DNA from: JADKHC01 sp047600805
Lineage (GTDB): Bacteria > Verrucomicrobiota > Verrucomicrobiia > Opitutales > Opitutaceae
Length of the DNA: 64,000 nucleotides
Assembly (NCBI GenBank): GCA_047600805.1
Contig: JASGKG010000001.1
Location: forward strand, 1,054,001-1,118,000
Direction of reading: 5' to 3'
In this document: positions 52,919 through 61,761 of the stretch, in pieces
Position numbering within the stretch: position 1 is the stretch's first letter
How the letters are laid out: each line of letters opens with the position of its first letter
Notes under the pieces: model-generated
Database searches by the model: none
Told to the model about the DNA's origin: nothing
The model's input: the letters and a program-made list of their open reading frames with translations, nothing else
Translations under genes and position numbers: made by a program

Positions 52919-53329
52919 CTAGACTTCATCATGGCTCCGAGAACGGCTTCGACGCAGGTGAAACGCTAGTAACATGCCAACCGCACATCCGAATAGAGCT
53001 CCAGTAATCGAAGCAGCAAAAAACTCTGGGTATTCTGCGCCGGGCCAAGTGAGTACCGGCATGGAATACACGCCTCCTACGACTGCCAAAATGATGGTAA
53101 CCTTCCTCCCACTTCCTGGCGCGAGAAAGGCACCCACCAATATAAATACAACTGCGGATGCGAATCGTGGAATAATGAAGCCTGCAAGACCGCGGGGATG
53201 GATGACGCTCAGAATCTGATGACTTGGGTCAAAGCTCCGCTGGGGAAAAAGGCTAGCGAGCGCAAAGCCTGTCGCCACTGCAGCCGCGGCGGCAACGGGA
53301 ATAAACAGCAACCATCGGAACGCGTTCAT
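52919..53329 (-). CDS. Small hypothetical membrane protein (isolated cassette gene)
   Basis: This is a 136-residue protein with four transmembrane helices: residues ~5-27, ~50-70, ~75-95 and ~103-125. It has no known motif and ends in a basic, His-containing tail. It lies between two attC-like elements in the same arrangement as the genes at 1-3.6 kb, which suggests that it belongs to the same mobile pool. Confidence 0.6.
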   Translation of the reverse strand: MNAFRWLLFIPVAAAAAVATGFALASLFPQRSFDPSHQILSVIHPRGLAGFIIPRFASAVVFILVGAFLAPGSGRKVTIILAVVGGVYSMPVLTWPGAEYPEFFAASITGALFGCAVGMLLAFHLRRSRSRSHDEV

Positions 53330-53338
53330 CAGTCTTTT

Positions 53339-53358
53339 GCCGAACAGTGTTATTCGGC
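53339..53358 (-). repeat. attC-like half-site upstream of isolated cassette
   Basis: GCCGAACAGTG / TTATTCGGC forms a short inverted repeat ten bases before the cassette gene start; the minus strand reads GTTCGGCAAAAG at the gene side, like GTTCGGCAAAAA before 2743-3285 and GTTGGGCAAAA before 1765-2094. Confidence 0.5.
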
Positions 53359-53643
53359 TGCAGTGGGTGCAGCTTTTGCGGGGTTGGGGTTCGGAGGCGA
53401 AGAGGGCATTGAGGATAAAATAAGAGGAGGTTGGTCAAGGGGTTGAAATCTTGGGCTGGGCTGGGTGCAGCTTTTTAAGGCGCTCGTGAGCTCCGGGAAA
53501 AGCCGCACTCGGGTGGCTGGAAAGCGGGGAGCTGGAAAGGGAAGCCGCCATGGGGATGCGGTAGGTTCTAGCGGGTGGCGGGTTTGCCTCAAGCGGATTG
53601 TCGCGGGGCACAGGATCGTCTGTTCGGTGGGAATACCATTTTG

Positions 53644-53820
53644 CCGGGGTCAGCGCCCCCGGCTACAGCGGAGGAATTGGCGGTTTGTTGTAGCCGACCG
53701 CGTTGAGGCCGGTGATGGAGAGCGTTGGGTGAAGCGGAGGTTTCGGGGCCGGGGTCGGCGCCCCCGGCTACAGGAGAGAGGAAGATGGTTCGGGTGTAGC
53801 CGGCCGCGTCGAGGCCGGGG
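53644..53820. repeat. REP cluster 1 (four elements)
   Basis: Four elements alternate in orientation at 53644-53666 (minus), 53690-53712 (plus), 53749-53771 (minus) and 53796-53820 (plus). Each begins GTAG in its own orientation and then forms a hairpin: plus-type elements have CCGGCC / GGCCGG arms (the second with one change), minus-type have CCGGGG / CCCCGG arms. A plus-strand frame of 170 codons crosses the cluster and is not considered a gene. Confidence 0.88.
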
Positions 53821-53979
53821 CTTGAGGATCGAAAGGTGGCGCGGGCACTCCGTGCACGCGGGGCATGCGCACTTTGTAAGCGGCGCGAAGCTGTTGGAAA
53901 ACGCGGGCGAGCGAGGTAGGGGTGATGGCGTGAGGTGTGTGGTTTCGCCTAGCGTTTTGAACAGCGCTTTAGGGTGATC

Positions 53980-54765
53980 TCAGTGCGTCGCGGCAGGCGC
54001 GGTCGCGGGTGACGACGGCGCTTGACCGCTTTCCTTTGGTTCGGCCGAAGCGGTCCCTTGGGGTGGAAACGTATCCATTAGGAACCGTGCACGCGCGGCC
54101 ACGACGTTCTCGTTGCTGTCACCGGTCGCCAGCGGATAGGCGAGGTTCGCGGCGTTCTGCACCGATTGACAGCCCGCATAGAGCCGGTTGGCCGCGCTGA
54201 TTTTCGAGGCAGTCACGCCCTTCTTTTCGCCTTTGGAAGCTTCCTGGCTGGCGTCGGCTCCTTCGAGCGTGGCGGTGATCGTCGCGAAGGCAGCGGTGTC
54301 GCTCTCCAACCAGCCGTGCTCGGCAAGCGCGGTGGCGTACTTCACACATGACAATTGCACGGTGTGAGCGCGCTCAAGAATCGAAGGCAGATCCGTGGGC
54401 TCGCTATTTCCCACGTGGAACTCCTGGCGCAGCAGTACCCCGTTGTCGGGAAACGCTAGTTTGGCTGTGTTGCGCGCCGCCGACACCAGTCGCTTGACCT
54501 CGGCGAGCGCTTGGTTCTGCGCTTGGGTCAATTGACCGGTTCTGCCGGTGGCGGCTTTCTGACCGCTGGTGCCGCTGCTGGCCTCCTGAATCGCAGCGTC
54601 GAACGCGTTCACGAAGTCGGCAGGCAGGCGTGCGGCCACGGGGGCCCCGATAGGATCACGCAAAGCGCCCAGCATCAGCTGAGCGTCGCGGACGAGGAAA
54701 CTGACAGGGAAGCTAAAATGTCTTCCGGGCATAATTTTCCTTAGTTTGGATTTTATTCTCGCCAT
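53980..54765 (-). CDS. Hypothetical protein
   Basis: This is a 261-residue protein with a basic N-terminus but no clear signal peptide. The middle has helical repeats with conserved-looking Leu-Arg-Gln-Glu-Phe-His-Val-Gly-Asn; the tail is Pro/Ala/Ser-rich. No family is recognised. The ATG at 54765 is preferred over a TTG at 54777. It stands between REP cluster 1 and array C, facing away from the array. Confidence 0.6.
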   Translation of the reverse strand: MARIKSKLRKIMPGRHFSFPVSFLVRDAQLMLGALRDPIGAPVAARLPADFVNAFDAAIQEASSGTSGQKAATGRTGQLTQAQNQALAEVKRLVSAARNTAKLAFPDNGVLLRQEFHVGNSEPTDLPSILERAHTVQLSCVKYATALAEHGWLESDTAAFATITATLEGADASQEASKGEKKGVTASKISAANRLYAGCQSVQNAANLAYPLATGDSNENVVAARARFLMDTFPPQGTASAEPKESGQAPSSPATAPAATH

Positions 54766-55013
54766 ACTCCCTAACAAGCAGCCAGAGGCTAGGAATAGGA
54801 AAAGGATCGGCGAGCGCGGAGGCCGACAATCGATTGCACTATGAAGGTTATTAATGGGGAAAATGGCGCGTATAAGCCGGCCGCCGAGAGAATCGGCGCG
54901 GAAGTGAATGCAAACGATCGGCGGTGCGGAGCTTGGCTTGGCGCGATTAATGCAAAAGAGCGGCAGGGAGCGTGGAGGTTACGAAAACCGCTGATTATGA
55001 GGTAAAAAGCGCC

Positions 55014-55370
55014 TCCTTTCGGCCGAAAAGTATCTCCTTTGAACCAAAAACCTCCTCCTTCGGACCAAAAATCTTCTCCTTCGGACCCAGAAGCAGCTCC
55101 TTTGGGGCGATAAAAGGCTCCTTCGGACCGCGCAGGAGTTCCTTTGAACCGTGGCGTTTCTCCTTTCGAGCCGGGGAGAGCTCCTTTCGGCCGGGGAACT
55201 CTTCCTTAAGACCAAAGCGCAACTCCTGCGGAGCGAGCGACGACTCCTTTGGATCCATGGGAGGCTCCTTTAAGTCGGGGAGTCGTTCCTTTGGCTCGGG
55301 GCGGGGTTCCTGTGGGCCGGCGGGCGATTCCTTCGAGTCGGGAGGTGGCTCCTTCGGAGGCGGCTTTTTA
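55014..55370. repeat. 21-bp tandem array C (17 units)
   Basis: TCCTT (TCCTG in two units) recurs at 55014, 55035, 55056 and every 21 bases to 55350 without any exception, giving 17 units. It is usually followed by TGGACC, CGGACC or GAACC. The last four bases or so before each core are the most variable; early units are A-rich, later ones G-rich. The plus-strand frame 54972-55436 stays open through all units with Ser-Phe-Gly-Pro-like heptads, and two minus frames are open too. Confidence 0.88.
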
Positions 55371-55452
55371 GGAGGACGGTGTTGCTTTGGCTTTTGGCGG
55401 GATTGCGTGGGTCGATTTGGCCGGGGTATTGGGTGACGCGGGGGTTTCGGGG

Positions 55453-55475
55453 CCGGGGTCGGCGCCGCCGGCTAC
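55453..55475 (-). repeat. Single REP element upstream of transposase
   Basis: Read on the minus strand it starts GTAG and forms CCGGCG-type arms with CCCCGG, a slightly changed copy of the minus-type REP. It ends 34 bp before the RAYT start. Confidence 0.75.
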
Positions 55476-55509
55476 AGGAGGCGGAGGGATTGGTGTAGTT
55501 TGGAAGCGG

Positions 55510-56043
55510 ATGGCAGTTAGGGTGAGGGGGGCGGACTTTGGGTTTGTAAGCTTAAGGGATGTTTTGTCGGTTTGTGTTGTGAACCAACGAGGGCACTTGA
55601 AAAGGTTGTCGGAGGTGTGGGAGAGCCATCCTGTGTATTTCATAACGGCTTGTATCGAGAAGCGTCGCCGGGTGTTGGCGGACCCGAGAATTCACGATGT
55701 TCTTCGGAGCGAATGGATGGGTTTACGTCGGAGACATGGCTGGGCGGTGGGACGTTACGTGGTCATGCCGGACCATGTGCATTTTTTCGTTACGCCCGCT
55801 TTGGACGGGGCAAGGCCCTTGGCGATGGCCATCGGATCGTGGAAGGAGTGGACCGCGAAACGGGCGCTACGGATTTTGGAGTTGGAGGGTCCTCTCTGGC
55901 AACCCGAGTTCTTCGATCACCTCTTGAGATCGGAAGAGTCCCGAAGTGCTAAGTGGGAGTATGTTGTCCAGAACCCGGTGCGTGCGGGCTTGGTAAAGCG
56001 GTGCGAGGAGTGGCCGTATTGTGGCAATATCGATTTTTTGTAG
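55510..56043 (+). CDS. REP-associated tyrosine transposase (RAYT, Y1_Tnp / IS200-like)
   Basis: This is a 177-residue single-strand transposase. The metal-binding His-x-His is His89-Val-His91 in Tyr-Val-Val-Met-Pro-Asp-His-Val-His; the likely nucleophile is Tyr151 in Lys-Trp-Glu-Tyr-Val-Val-Gln-Asn-Pro. Strand Val-Tyr-Phe-Ile-Thr-Ala-Cys starts the fold. RAYTs are domesticated relatives of IS200 transposases that move or copy REP hairpins with a GTAG head. Such REPs surround it on both sides here (53644-53820, 55453-55475, 56051-56321). The ATG at 55510 is chosen; the frame is open from 55387 through a REP. Confidence 0.92.
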   Translation: MAVRVRGADFGFVSLRDVLSVCVVNQRGHLKRLSEVWESHPVYFITACIEKRRRVLADPRIHDVLRSEWMGLRRRHGWAVGRYVVMPDHVHFFVTPALDGARPLAMAIGSWKEWTAKRALRILELEGPLWQPEFFDHLLRSEESRSAKWEYVVQNPVRAGLVKRCEEWPYCGNIDFL

Positions 56044-56050
56044 TTCGGGG

Positions 56051-56321
56051 CCGGGGTCAGCGCCCCCGGCTACAGGAGTCGGAAGGATTGTGTAGCCGGC
56101 CGCGTCGAGGCCGGGGGATCGAAGGGCGCTGGGGTGAACGAAGGTTTCGGGCCGGGGTCGACGCCCCCGGCTACAGGAGGCGGAGGAAGGGGCGGTTTGG
56201 TGTAGCCGGCCGCGTTGAGGCCGGGGTTTGGCCGGGGTATGGGTGACGCCGAGGTTTTGGGCCGGGGTCAGCGCCCCCGGCTACAGGAGGCGGAGGAATT
56301 GTGTAGCCGGCCGCGATACGG
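56051..56321. repeat. REP cluster 2 (about six elements)
   Basis: Elements lie at 56051-56073 (minus), 56092-56116 (plus), 56152-56174 (minus), 56202-56226 (plus), 56262-56284 (minus) and 56303-56321 (plus, cut short). They alternate in direction with spacers of 18-36 bp and have the same GTAG head and hairpin arms as cluster 1. The cluster starts seven bases after the RAYT stop. Sequences between pairs are also repeated (CAGGAGGCGGAGGAA). Confidence 0.9.
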
Positions 56322-56391
56322 TCTCAGCGTGAGCGTGTGGGCGGCGGGGCCGGAGAGGAAAGGCGTGCTGACGTTCTGCGAGTGTTGAGCA

Positions 56392-57918
56392 CTAACGTGA
56401 GGGTTCGGCTTCTTTGAACGATTCGACTTGGTAAGCAGACACGCGGACGTTTTTTCCGCGCCAGGCGGAAGGCGCGCAGCCGGCTTTTTCGGCCAGCGTG
56501 TTCATGAACTCCGCTTTGTCGGGAAGCTGTTCCCAGACTTGAGGCAGGTAGGTCGCGGTGCGGTCGCCGATTTGCAGGACCACGCCGTCTTTGTGGGGCC
56601 GCAGTTGCGAGAGGAGATTCTCGGGCGAGGTGAACGTGAGCGGACGAGGCGGTGTGAGCACACTGATTTCGAGTTCCAGCGAATCCAGCTCCTGCCGGAT
56701 GACAGGCGGAAAACGGGGATCGCGAAATGCGGCGCTCATGGCGTTGCTGGAAATGGCGTTGGCGAGTGGTTCGCCAGGCAGGATGTTTCCGATGCAGCCG
56801 CGCAGAGCGCCGTTTTTGTTTATCGTGACGAAACAGCCTTTCGGTTGCCGAAGATCGGGCGATAAAGTCGACACATCGATCGGAGACGGCGCGCGTCCGT
56901 CGACGGCGTCGCGAATCGAACGGCGGGCGAGTTCAAGAAGGAGCGATCGGTCGCTGGCGGTGAGTTCGGCATTTGTGTTTTTTGCGGGCCCGTAAAACGC
57001 GATCGCTGCGTAGCCGACCACACCGGAAGATTTGTCGCCGGAAGTGTCGCCGCTGTTGCGATAATCGAGCAGCTTCGGCTGCCAGCCTTTCGCGCGAGCG
57101 AGACGCAAAAGAACCTGGATCGGAACAGCGCCGCAGGCGTCGTTTAAAGTAATCTCGTCAGGCTTCAGGTCGGTGATCGCGCGCACGGTTCGCAGATCGC
57201 GACGACGGGCGTTGTCGTAGCTGTCGTAGTGACTCAGATCGGAACTCACGACGAGAAGCGTGTCGTCGTCGAGAAAAGGAGAGAGGGCGTCGGCGAGCCT
57301 TGCGGCGTCGGCTTGACCGATGACGACCGGGATAATTTTGAAAGGAGTTTGGAGTGTTTTTTGAAGGAACGGGATCTGGACCTCCACGGAATGCTCCCAC
57401 GTGTGAGCGGTGTCTTTTCCTTTGGGCGGTGCGGCGAGGGGAGACTGTTTCCACCAATCGGGGCGTTCGACGCCTCCGGGTTGTTCGGGTGAAAACGGCG
57501 AACGGCGGGAAAGCTCGCGAGCTTTGTCGGTGGCCACTGGAACGGTTCCCAGCGGCGTGCGAAAAGAATCTGCGTGCGAGACCGAAGCGGAATCCAAGAC
57601 CGCGTAATGAGAAGGGCCGAGAATCGCGACCGTGTTGAAGTGCAGCCCTTTTAGAAGCCGATAGGCGTTGGCCGCAACTGGGCCGGAGTAGCGGTAGCCC
57701 GCGTGAGGACAAAGGAGCGCCTTCAGCGGCGCGCCTTCGGAAAGGTCGGCCTTTGACGCTGCCAAGAGCGCCTCGATGTGGGCCGAAAGCTCCGCGGGAT
57801 CGCTCGGGTAAAAGAGTCCGGCGACTGCGGGCTCGCGTGTTTCGGCGGCGGCTGCCACGCCGACGCAAAGCGCAAAGACGGCGCTCAGAAAAGCGAGAGT
57901 TCGAAGTCGTACACGCAT
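56392..57918 (-). CDS. Exported MEMO1 family - AMMECR1 fusion protein
   Basis: This is a 508-residue two-domain protein. A signal peptide (to about residue 25) is followed by a MEMO-like domain (~28-310) with Cys-Pro-His-Ala-Gly-Tyr-Arg-Tyr-Ser-Gly, Leu-Gly-Pro-Ser-His-Tyr and Ser-Ser-Asp-Leu-Ser-His-Tyr. An AMMECR1 domain (~325-500) follows with Arg-Gly-Cys-Ile-Gly and Asp-Pro-Arg-Phe-Pro-Pro. In the AmmeMemoRadiSam system the same two domains go with a radical SAM enzyme; no such gene is near. Export of the pair is unusual. The substrate is unknown. Confidence 0.85.
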   Translation of the reverse strand: MRVRLRTLAFLSAVFALCVGVAAAAETREPAVAGLFYPSDPAELSAHIEALLAASKADLSEGAPLKALLCPHAGYRYSGPVAANAYRLLKGLHFNTVAILGPSHYAVLDSASVSHADSFRTPLGTVPVATDKARELSRRSPFSPEQPGGVERPDWWKQSPLAAPPKGKDTAHTWEHSVEVQIPFLQKTLQTPFKIIPVVIGQADAARLADALSPFLDDDTLLVVSSDLSHYDSYDNARRRDLRTVRAITDLKPDEITLNDACGAVPIQVLLRLARAKGWQPKLLDYRNSGDTSGDKSSGVVGYAAIAFYGPAKNTNAELTASDRSLLLELARRSIRDAVDGRAPSPIDVSTLSPDLRQPKGCFVTINKNGALRGCIGNILPGEPLANAISSNAMSAAFRDPRFPPVIRQELDSLELEISVLTPPRPLTFTSPENLLSQLRPHKDGVVLQIGDRTATYLPQVWEQLPDKAEFMNTLAEKAGCAPSAWRGKNVRVSAYQVESFKEAEPSR

Positions 57919-58175
57919 CGAAAAATGTCCTTGGCGGGCTGGGTTGAAAGCCTGTTGGAGCGGGCGCTGTTGGCAACCGCGGTCGGCTGGGAGTTTGCCC
58001 GGCTTGGGGCGAAAGAAGTCTTTCAGATCAACGCGTCGGGGCGAGCTCCGGGCGGTGGCTGAAGAGGCGAGGCTCGGGAGCGCAATATTAAATAGTCGGG
58101 AGGTCCTAAAAATGGTTAAGAAATTCCCATTGACGCCTTAAACCGAGGGCCCTTTAACTTCGCCCCTTCGTTCAT

Positions 58176-58251
<76 letters not shown>

Positions 58252-58255
58252 CTTT

Positions 58256-58282
58256 AACCCGCTCTTCGGAGCGGGTTTTTTT
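58256..58282 (+). terminator. Intrinsic terminator after tRNA-Phe
   Basis: AACCCGCTC and GAGCGGGTT pair around TTCG, followed by a run of T. It also lies just after the 3' end of the convergent HD-domain gene. Confidence 0.92.
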
Positions 58283-58287
58283 GTTGC

Positions 58288-60717
58288 TCAGGAACTGGCC
58301 GGCTGGGCTTTGGGCGCGGGTGGCTCTTCCGCCGCCGGGTAGCCGACGCGGGAATGCAGCATGTTGAGCAAGGTGAACGTGAAACTGCTCTTGATCTTGC
58401 TTAGCTCTTCAAAAGTGATCGGCGCTTCGTCCAGCTGGCCGTCCTCAATGCGGTCGTGGAAAACCTGATCGATCAATTCACCGAGGTGCTGCGGTGTGAT
58501 CTTGCGCATCGAACGCGACGCGGCTTCGACGGCGTCGGCCAAATGAATAATCGCGCTCTCCTTGAACTGCGGTTTAGGGCCGTCGTAGCGATAGGTGGTC
58601 TCGCAAGGCTTAACCGGATCGAGCCCAGGCGCGGTGTTGCCGCTGAGCGAATCGCGGTGTTCCGTCGGCACGCGCAAAATCGCTGCATTGGTCTGTCCGA
58701 GCGGCGCGGTGCGTTTTTCGTTGAGCGCCCGTTGGAAGAAATAGCGGATCAACGTCGTGCCGTGGTGCTGTTGGATGACGTCGACGATCATGCGCGGCAA
58801 CTTGTGTTTGAGCGCGAGATCCACGCCGTCCTTCACATGGGCTTTGATGATGAGCGCGGAAAGCGACGGATTATTTTCGTCGTGCGGGTTGAGGCGGTCG
58901 CGCTGGTTTTCCGTGAAGTATTCGGGTTTTTTCGTTTTGCCGATGTCGTGGAACAGCGCGCAGACGCGGGCGACGAGAGGATTCGCGCCGATGGCGTTCG
59001 CAGCGTTTTCCGCGAGTTGTGCGACCACCAGCGAGTGATGGTAAGTGCCGGGCGCCTCCATCTGCATCAGGCGCAACATGGGATGATTGTAATCGCTGAG
59101 CTCAAGCAACGTGATGTCGGTCGTCCGTTTGAACAAACCCTCCAACACCGGTAAAATGCCGGCGACGATGACGCCGGTCAGCAGGCCGGTGACAAGGCCG
59201 GCGGTCATCTGCTTGATGATCGTGAGCGGCGGGAATTGGTCGATGAGGCCGATCAGAAGCGCGAAGGCCGCCACGGTGAGGCCGCCCAGACCCGCGGCGC
59301 TGACGACCTTGCCGCGTTTGCGGATTTGGCGGCAGCTGGAGATGCCGACCATCGAGGCGAGGAACGTGAGCACGAGCAAATCGAGACGCTGGCCGTAAAT
59401 CACGCTGGTGAAAATCGAGATGAACAGCGCCATCGACATGGCCGAACCGGTGTCGATCAAGATGGCCACGAGCAACGGTGCGATCGCGGTCGGAGCGCAG
59501 TACGGCAGGAGCGAGGCCGCCGTCGTGTCGCTCATGAAGTAGGAAAGTCCGCCGAGCGAATAGGTGAGACGCACCAACGCGAGATTAGCGATTACCACCA
59601 GGGCGAGCAGGCCGAGGCGGCCGTTGCTCTGAAGGGTTTCGTGATCCTCGATACGGATGTAGATGGCGCTGGCCATCACCATCGCGAGCACGAGGAGAAT
59701 GCGACCGAAGAGCTGCAGACCTTCGTTGAAAGGCGTGTCTTTGTGTTCGAGCACGTACGCGCGATGCGCTTCGAGCATCTCGTACTGTTCGGGTGTGACG
59801 CGCGTGTTTGGCTCGATGATTGTTTGGCCCTGGTCGACGTTAACCACGACCGGTTTGAAATTCTTCACCGCGTCGTTTTGCGCGGCGCGTGTCGCGGTGG
59901 AATCGTACGCGAGATTGGGGACGACGCCGTTGCGGAAAATGCGGAAGAGCGCCAGGGCGGTTTCGCGCCCCATGCCTTCGGCCGCCAAGTTAATGCGGAG
60001 GAACGTTAATGCTTCTTCAAGTGACTGCACCGGCCGCTGGGCGACTTCGCCGTTGGCCTTCTTCACTTGGAAAACGGTGACGGTGTTTCCGGGATTGCCG
60101 GGATTACTGCTGAGCAATCGTTCGTCCTGAACACCCTGCGAGTAGATTTCGCGAAGGGCGATGAGACCACTCTCCACCAGATTGAAGCGCGCCTTCGTGT
60201 CGCCAGCCGCAAGAAGCGCGGCGATATCGTCGGGGCTGGTGCGATAGTTACCCTTGGCGTTGAACGCTTCAGTGACTTCCGCGATTGCGTTTTGGCGAGC
60301 GAGAAGCGCCGAGCCATTGGGATGATCGTGCTCGAGTTTTTCCAACGCCCCGAGGAGATCGCGCATGTGGGCTTCGAACTCGTGAAGACGCTCAAGCTCG
60401 ATGCGGTAGACCGGTGGCACGCGGTTGCGTATTTGCTCCAGCGCTACACGCGTTTTTTCCGCGCTTTCATATTGGAACGGCCCGCTGGCGACGATGCGCA
60501 CGGAGGCGTACTGGTTGGGCAGTACCGGAAGGCTGGCCGTGTTTACGCCGACGAAGCTGATCAGCACGATGGCCGCGACGGTGACGACAAAGATCAAGCC
60601 AGCGACCAGGCGACTCGTTTCAAGAAACTCGACGGTGCCTGAAATCTGCGCGGTCTTGCGACGCGGCGGCGAGGGTTTGAACCCAGTCAGGTTTTGTAGC
60701 TTCTGAAAAAGTGACAT
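58288..60717 (-). CDS. PgpH-like 7TM-HD family membrane phosphohydrolase
   Basis: This is an 809-residue protein of the 7TMR-HD family; known members (PgpH) hydrolyse cyclic di-AMP. It has an N-terminal transmembrane helix (~40-60), a large extracytoplasmic 7TMR-HDED domain (to ~330), seven helices (~330-540) and a cytoplasmic HD domain with Leu-Phe-His-Asp-Ile-Gly-Lys-Thr-Lys-Lys-Pro-Glu-Tyr-Phe. The usual HDIG metal residues are present. It follows the HIT and PhoH genes, a known neighbourhood for this family. Confidence 0.93.
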   Translation of the reverse strand: MSLFQKLQNLTGFKPSPPRRKTAQISGTVEFLETSRLVAGLIFVVTVAAIVLISFVGVNTASLPVLPNQYASVRIVASGPFQYESAEKTRVALEQIRNRVPPVYRIELERLHEFEAHMRDLLGALEKLEHDHPNGSALLARQNAIAEVTEAFNAKGNYRTSPDDIAALLAAGDTKARFNLVESGLIALREIYSQGVQDERLLSSNPGNPGNTVTVFQVKKANGEVAQRPVQSLEEALTFLRINLAAEGMGRETALALFRIFRNGVVPNLAYDSTATRAAQNDAVKNFKPVVVNVDQGQTIIEPNTRVTPEQYEMLEAHRAYVLEHKDTPFNEGLQLFGRILLVLAMVMASAIYIRIEDHETLQSNGRLGLLALVVIANLALVRLTYSLGGLSYFMSDTTAASLLPYCAPTAIAPLLVAILIDTGSAMSMALFISIFTSVIYGQRLDLLVLTFLASMVGISSCRQIRKRGKVVSAAGLGGLTVAAFALLIGLIDQFPPLTIIKQMTAGLVTGLLTGVIVAGILPVLEGLFKRTTDITLLELSDYNHPMLRLMQMEAPGTYHHSLVVAQLAENAANAIGANPLVARVCALFHDIGKTKKPEYFTENQRDRLNPHDENNPSLSALIIKAHVKDGVDLALKHKLPRMIVDVIQQHHGTTLIRYFFQRALNEKRTAPLGQTNAAILRVPTEHRDSLSGNTAPGLDPVKPCETTYRYDGPKPQFKESAIIHLADAVEAASRSMRKITPQHLGELIDQVFHDRIEDGQLDEAPITFEELSKIKSSFTFTLLNMLHSRVGYPAAEEPPAPKAQPASS

Positions 60718-60769
60718 GATGCGTCGCGGGCAGTTATTCTATCATAGCACGCCAGAACCGGGTGCGATG

Positions 60770-61744
60770 TCAGGGCTTTTCGTCGCTGGTGATGGGATTT
60801 TTGTAACGCTCGTAAGCGTCGATGATCTTCAAAACTAGCGGGTGGCGAACGACATCGGCGCCGCTGAGCATATGGAATTCGACGCCTGGAATGCCGTCCA
60901 GAATTCGTTGAACTTCGAGCAATCCGGAGGTTTTTGAGCGCGGAAGGTCGATCTGGGTGACGTCGCCGGTGACGACCATTCGAGAATCTTCGCCGAGGCG
61001 GGTGAGAAACATCATCATCTGCTCGGGCGTGGTGTTCTGCGCTTCGTCGAGAACGATAAATGCGTGACTCAGCGTCCGTCCGCGCATGTACGCGAGCGGC
61101 GCGATTTCGATCACGCCTTTTTCGGTCAAACGCGCGACGTCCTCCGCGTCCATCATGTCGTGCATCGCATCGTACAACGGACGCAGGTAGGGCAGAATTT
61201 TTTCGCGCAAATCGCCGGGCAGAAAGCCGAGCGCCTCGCCCGCTTCAACGGCCGGACGCGTCAGGATGATGCGCTGCACCTCGTTTTTCAGCAACGCCGA
61301 GACGGCGGCAGCCATCGCGAGGTAGGTTTTGCCGGTGCCTGCCGGCCCGATGCCGAAAACCACCGGGTTCTTCTGAATGGACTGAAGGTAGAGTTTCTGG
61401 CCGAGGGTTTTCGGGACGATGGTTTTCCGCTGCGTGGAGATGACGAGTGGTTGTCCAAACAAAGAGCGGAGCACGTCGATTTCGCCGCGCGCGATCGTTT
61501 CCACGAAACGGTGAAAATCGGGCGTGCGAATCGCCACGCCTTGGCCACGAGCGTCGTTGAGAAAACCGAAAAGCGCCTCGATCCGCGCCACGGCTTCATC
61601 GGGCCCTTCAATCTTCAGCCAGTCGTCGCGAGTGACTAGTTTGGCGCCAAGCTGTTGTTCGGCAAAGACGAGGTTGTCCTCACGACCGGCGTAGAGCTGG
61701 TGCAGATGGCGCGGACTAGGAAAACGGAGCGTTTTCGTTGGCAC
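60770..61744 (-). CDS. PhoH family ATPase
   Basis: This is a 324-residue PhoH-like protein. Walker A is Gly-Pro-Ala-Gly-Thr-Gly-Lys-Thr; Walker B is Ala-Phe-Ile-Val-Leu-Asp-Glu-Ala-Gln-Asn, both in the C-terminal half. The GTG at 61744 is taken as start, 17 bp after the HIT stop; the longer frame to 61882 would overlap the HIT gene. PhoH proteins are thought to act in RNA metabolism, often next to ybeY. The pgpH-like gene follows after 52 bp. Confidence 0.92.
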   Translation of the reverse strand: MPTKTLRFPSPRHLHQLYAGREDNLVFAEQQLGAKLVTRDDWLKIEGPDEAVARIEALFGFLNDARGQGVAIRTPDFHRFVETIARGEIDVLRSLFGQPLVISTQRKTIVPKTLGQKLYLQSIQKNPVVFGIGPAGTGKTYLAMAAAVSALLKNEVQRIILTRPAVEAGEALGFLPGDLREKILPYLRPLYDAMHDMMDAEDVARLTEKGVIEIAPLAYMRGRTLSHAFIVLDEAQNTTPEQMMMFLTRLGEDSRMVVTGDVTQIDLPRSKTSGLLEVQRILDGIPGVEFHMLSGADVVRHPLVLKIIDAYERYKNPITSDEKP

Positions 61745-61761
61745 TTGAGATTGCGCTATAA

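Noticed and set aside
53465..53977. 170-codon plus-strand frame across REP cluster 1
   Set aside because: It is made up mostly of REP hairpins and their spacers and is Arg/Gly-rich without any start signal.
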